The notes under the pieces: model-generated
Seen by the model: the letters and a program-made list of their open reading frames with translations, nothing else
Database searches by the model: none
What the model was told of the DNA's origin: nothing
From: JBBQLG01 sp964251665
Lineage (GTDB): Bacteria; Bacteroidota; Bacteroidia; Cytophagales; Spirosomataceae
NCBI GenBank assembly: GCA_964251665.1
Contig: CAXUKO010000006.1
Span: 248,001-312,000, forward strand
Length of the DNA stretch: 64,000 nucleotides
Direction of reading: 5' to 3'
In this document: piece after piece, positions 62,205 through 64,000 of the stretch
Numbering within the stretch: position 1 is the first letter of the stretch
Layout of the letters: every line of letters begins with the position of its first letter
Program-made: the position numbers and the translations under genes

Positions 62205-62828
62205 ATGAAGCAACTCACTACCGCCGGGCATATTCATCTCTGGGACACGTTCCGCGCTGGCGACCGTGCTGCCTTTTCTGAACTCTACGAGCAGTTTGCC
62301 GCCGATCTCTACCGGTATGGTTACAACTTAGTGCGCAACCGGCAAGTGGTAGAAGACTGCCTGCACGAACTGTTTCTGCACCTCCACGAGAGCCGGGCGC
62401 GGCTGGGCCCGACCGATAATATCCGCTTTTACCTCTACCGCGCCCTGCGCCGACGCCTGCTCGACACGGTCGGCCGGTTGAACAAGTTCGACTCGGACGA
62501 CTACCACTTTAATACGGCCGAGTTTCTGATTCAGCCGTACGAGCGTGTGCTGATTGATGAGCAGGTAGTAGAGCATCAGAAGCTGGTGCTGGTGGCTGAA
62601 CTGAACAAGTTACCCAAGCGGCAGAAGGAGATTCTGTACTTAGTGTACATGAAGGGACTCACGTACCAGCAAGCCGCCGAGGTGATGGGCATCTCCCTAA
62701 AAAGTGTATATAATACCATTAGTGTGGCCCTGACAACATTGCGGGTTTACGTTCGTAAATCACTTCAGCAGCAGGGGGTGTTATTGGGCCTGCTGGGCAT
62801 CATGCTCAGTAGCTTCGTGAAGAATTAA
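62205..62828 (+). CDS. RNA polymerase ECF-type sigma-70 factor
   Basis: A 207-residue ECF sigma factor. Region 2 (about 10-85, LWDTFRAGDRAAFSELYEQFAADLYRYGYNLV) and region 4 (about 130-190, LPKRQKEILYLVYMKGLTYQQAAEVMGISLKSVYNTISVALTTLR) are both clear. It is followed by the FecR gene with a 65-base gap; the pair would transduce signals from an outer-membrane receptor, usually a SusC-type one, which should follow but lies beyond the window. Confidence 0.93.
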   Translation: MKQLTTAGHIHLWDTFRAGDRAAFSELYEQFAADLYRYGYNLVRNRQVVEDCLHELFLHLHESRARLGPTDNIRFYLYRALRRRLLDTVGRLNKFDSDDYHFNTAEFLIQPYERVLIDEQVVEHQKLVLVAELNKLPKRQKEILYLVYMKGLTYQQAAEVMGISLKSVYNTISVALTTLRVYVRKSLQQQGVLLGLLGIMLSSFVKN

Positions 62829-62893
62829 TTGCGCGAAAACGGGAAAAGATACATGTTGTACTGTTTAACGAGTACCACTATGCTGTCTATCCA

Positions 62894-63916
62894 ATGCCGG
62901 ACCCTGCTTTCACCGTAGAAGACTTTTGTAAGGACCCTGATTTTATTCGATGGGTGCTAACGCCGTCCCCCGAATCAAATCGGTTCTGGCAGACGTTTAT
63001 CGCTGATTATCCTCACAAAGCGGCAGATATCCGAATCGCGGTTGACTACGTGAAAACGATTCATTTCCGGGAAATCAACCCCTCCGAAAAGGACCTCGCC
63101 CGTCTGAAACAACGTATTTGGACGGACATTGACCAACCAGCTGAACGTCAGTCCGGCCGGACCAATCCAGCGGTCCGTCGTTACGGCCGGATTACTCACT
63201 GGTATCAGCGGCCATACTGGGCTGCCGCTGCGGTGGTGTTGCTCATGGCGTCGGCTGCCGTGGGCTGGTGGATTTATCAGCTTACTACCTCACTCACGTA
63301 TCAAACGGCTTACGGTAAAATTCAGGAGATTCGTCTGGCCGATGGCTCTGTTGTGACGCTGAACGCCAACTCGTCATTAAAAGTGGCCAACGATCTGCTC
63401 CGTACCCCGGTACGCGAAGTATGGCTGGACGGTGAAGCGTATTTTGCTATTGCGAAGCGAAGCGGTGCCAAATTCATCGTGCACACGCCCGAAGCGCAGG
63501 TAGAAGTGTTGGGTACCGAATTCAACGTAAACACCCGGCGCGAGCAGACCAACGTGGTGCTGCACGAGGGAAAGGTGCAACTGAGTGCCAATAACCAGTC
63601 GGCGGTGATGAAACCGGGCGACATGGCGACGGTAACCCCAAAAAGCCGCCGGATTCACCTGAAACGGGTGCAGCCCGATAACTACGATGCCTGGAAACAG
63701 TCGTACCTCGTGCTGGATGGAAAAAGTCTGCCGGAAATTATCAACAGTTTGCAGGACACGTTTGGCGTTACCATCAAGCTCGAAGATGCTCAGTTGGCCG
63801 ACAAGAAGCTAACCGGCAAACTACGCACCGAGGTCGCTGCCGACTGCATCGAAAATCTGGCGATTATCCTGGATGCTGAGGTTAAAAAAGACGGGGATAC
63901 ATACCGGTTTCAGTAA
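62894..63916 (+). CDS. FecR family anti-sigma protein
   Basis: A 340-residue regulator. An N-terminal cytoplasmic part (about 1-112) that binds sigma is followed by a membrane helix (AAAAVVLLMASAAVGWWIYQL, about 113-133), a FecR domain (LADGSVVTLNANSSLKV, DGEAYFAIAKRSGAKFIVHTPEAQVEVLGTEFNV) and a C-terminal DUF4974 part (SLPEIINSLQDTFGVTI, LEDAQLADKKLTG). It is a partner of the sigma factor at 62205. The receptor gene is expected next but is not in the window. Confidence 0.92.
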   Translation: MPDPAFTVEDFCKDPDFIRWVLTPSPESNRFWQTFIADYPHKAADIRIAVDYVKTIHFREINPSEKDLARLKQRIWTDIDQPAERQSGRTNPAVRRYGRITHWYQRPYWAAAAVVLLMASAAVGWWIYQLTTSLTYQTAYGKIQEIRLADGSVVTLNANSSLKVANDLLRTPVREVWLDGEAYFAIAKRSGAKFIVHTPEAQVEVLGTEFNVNTRREQTNVVLHEGKVQLSANNQSAVMKPGDMATVTPKSRRIHLKRVQPDNYDAWKQSYLVLDGKSLPEIINSLQDTFGVTIKLEDAQLADKKLTGKLRTEVAADCIENLAIILDAEVKKDGDTYRFQ

Positions 63917-63929
63917 GGGATATTCCATT

Positions 63930-63948
63930 GGAACGCGGATAAGGCGGC
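63930..63948. repeat. Partial copy of the palindrome family, cut by an insertion
   Basis: The first 13 bases (GGAACGCGGATAA) are identical to the left arm of the palindrome at 54557 and the next six keep CGG. The similarity stops at 63948, where the candidate insertion sequence begins. No second arm is in the window. Confidence 0.5.
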
Positions 63949-64000
63949 TGTCTCGTCCTGAAGTAGGTTTACACTAACTTCGTAAACTTATGGCCGACAA
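63949..64000 (+). mobile_element. Possible left end of an insertion sequence
   Basis: From 63949 the sequence starts TG, as most IS3-family ends do, then reads TCTCGTCCTGAAGTAGG. An ATG at 63990 opens a frame (MADN-like, too short to identify) near the window end. The start inside a known repeat fits an insertion, but the other end and the transposase are outside the window, so this is tentative. Confidence 0.35.

Overview
The window looks like chromosomal DNA of a Cytophagales bacterium (Bacteroidota), probably Spirosoma or a close relative. The basis is family content: DUF4249 lipoproteins beside a TonB-dependent receptor with an N-terminal carboxypeptidase-like domain, DUF6089 barrels, a type IX secretion C-terminal domain, an ECF sigma/FecR pair, an SDR, and several promoter -7 boxes of the Bacteroidota form TAnnTTTG. 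Most of the window is GC-rich coding sequence; one clearly AT-rich accessory stretch lies at about 36.3-38.9 kb. No rRNA, tRNA or CRISPR array was seen.

Layout. 0-7.3 kb: outer-membrane block with three DUF4249 lipoproteins (two are a recent tandem duplication; the first is cut by the window start), a small lipoprotein, a barrel protein and a TonB receptor. 7.4-19.1 kb: housekeeping and envelope genes: FAD oxidoreductase, glutamine amidotransferase (PabA/TrpG type), alpha/beta hydrolase, CBS protein overlapping NAD kinase, two DUF6089-type barrels, phytase-like esterase, M23 peptidase, CCA-type nucleotidyltransferase, YrdC-like protein, aquaporin. 19.2-20.1 kb: HigBA toxin-antitoxin pair followed by the frameshifted 3' remnant of a HepT-like gene. 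20.1-35.7 kb: Bcr/CflA exporter, heparinase-like lyase, DUF1080 hydrolase, proline iminopeptidase-like enzyme, SinR/Cas2-like small protein, GAF histidine kinase, carbonic anhydrase, NmrA reductase, AraC regulator, pta-ackA.

35.7-39.1 kb is the most unusual stretch. Two AT-rich reverse-strand genes (DUF3667 and an orphan secreted protein) are each followed by an 85-86 base element with integron attC architecture: outer 7-base boxes fitting RYYYAAC and GTTRRRY, and inner boxes that co-vary between the two copies. A conserved block of about 65 bases occurs three times beside these genes. This resembles an integrase-less cassette cluster (CALIN).

39.1-64 kb is mainly carbohydrate and envelope metabolism: esterase, an internally duplicated PAP2/haloperoxidase-like protein, GH18 chitinase, TetR with a probable shared operator and SDR, a GH38-like mannosidase, a ROK-kinase fragment fused by an apparent deletion to what may be the tail of a SIS-domain isomerase, a CE7 acetyl esterase, then an AraC regulator diverging from a GH36 alpha-galactosidase, phytanoyl-CoA dioxygenase-like enzyme, sugar porter, two TIM-barrel isomerases, a beta-helix protein with a T9SS tail, a Tat-exported Gfo/Idh/MocA oxidoreductase and an ECF sigma/FecR pair. 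Read together, the second half suggests uptake and oxidative or hydrolytic breakdown of plant or algal glycans. Long intergenic palindromes of several sequence families separate transcription units. The last bases look like one such palindrome cut by the left end of an insertion sequence.
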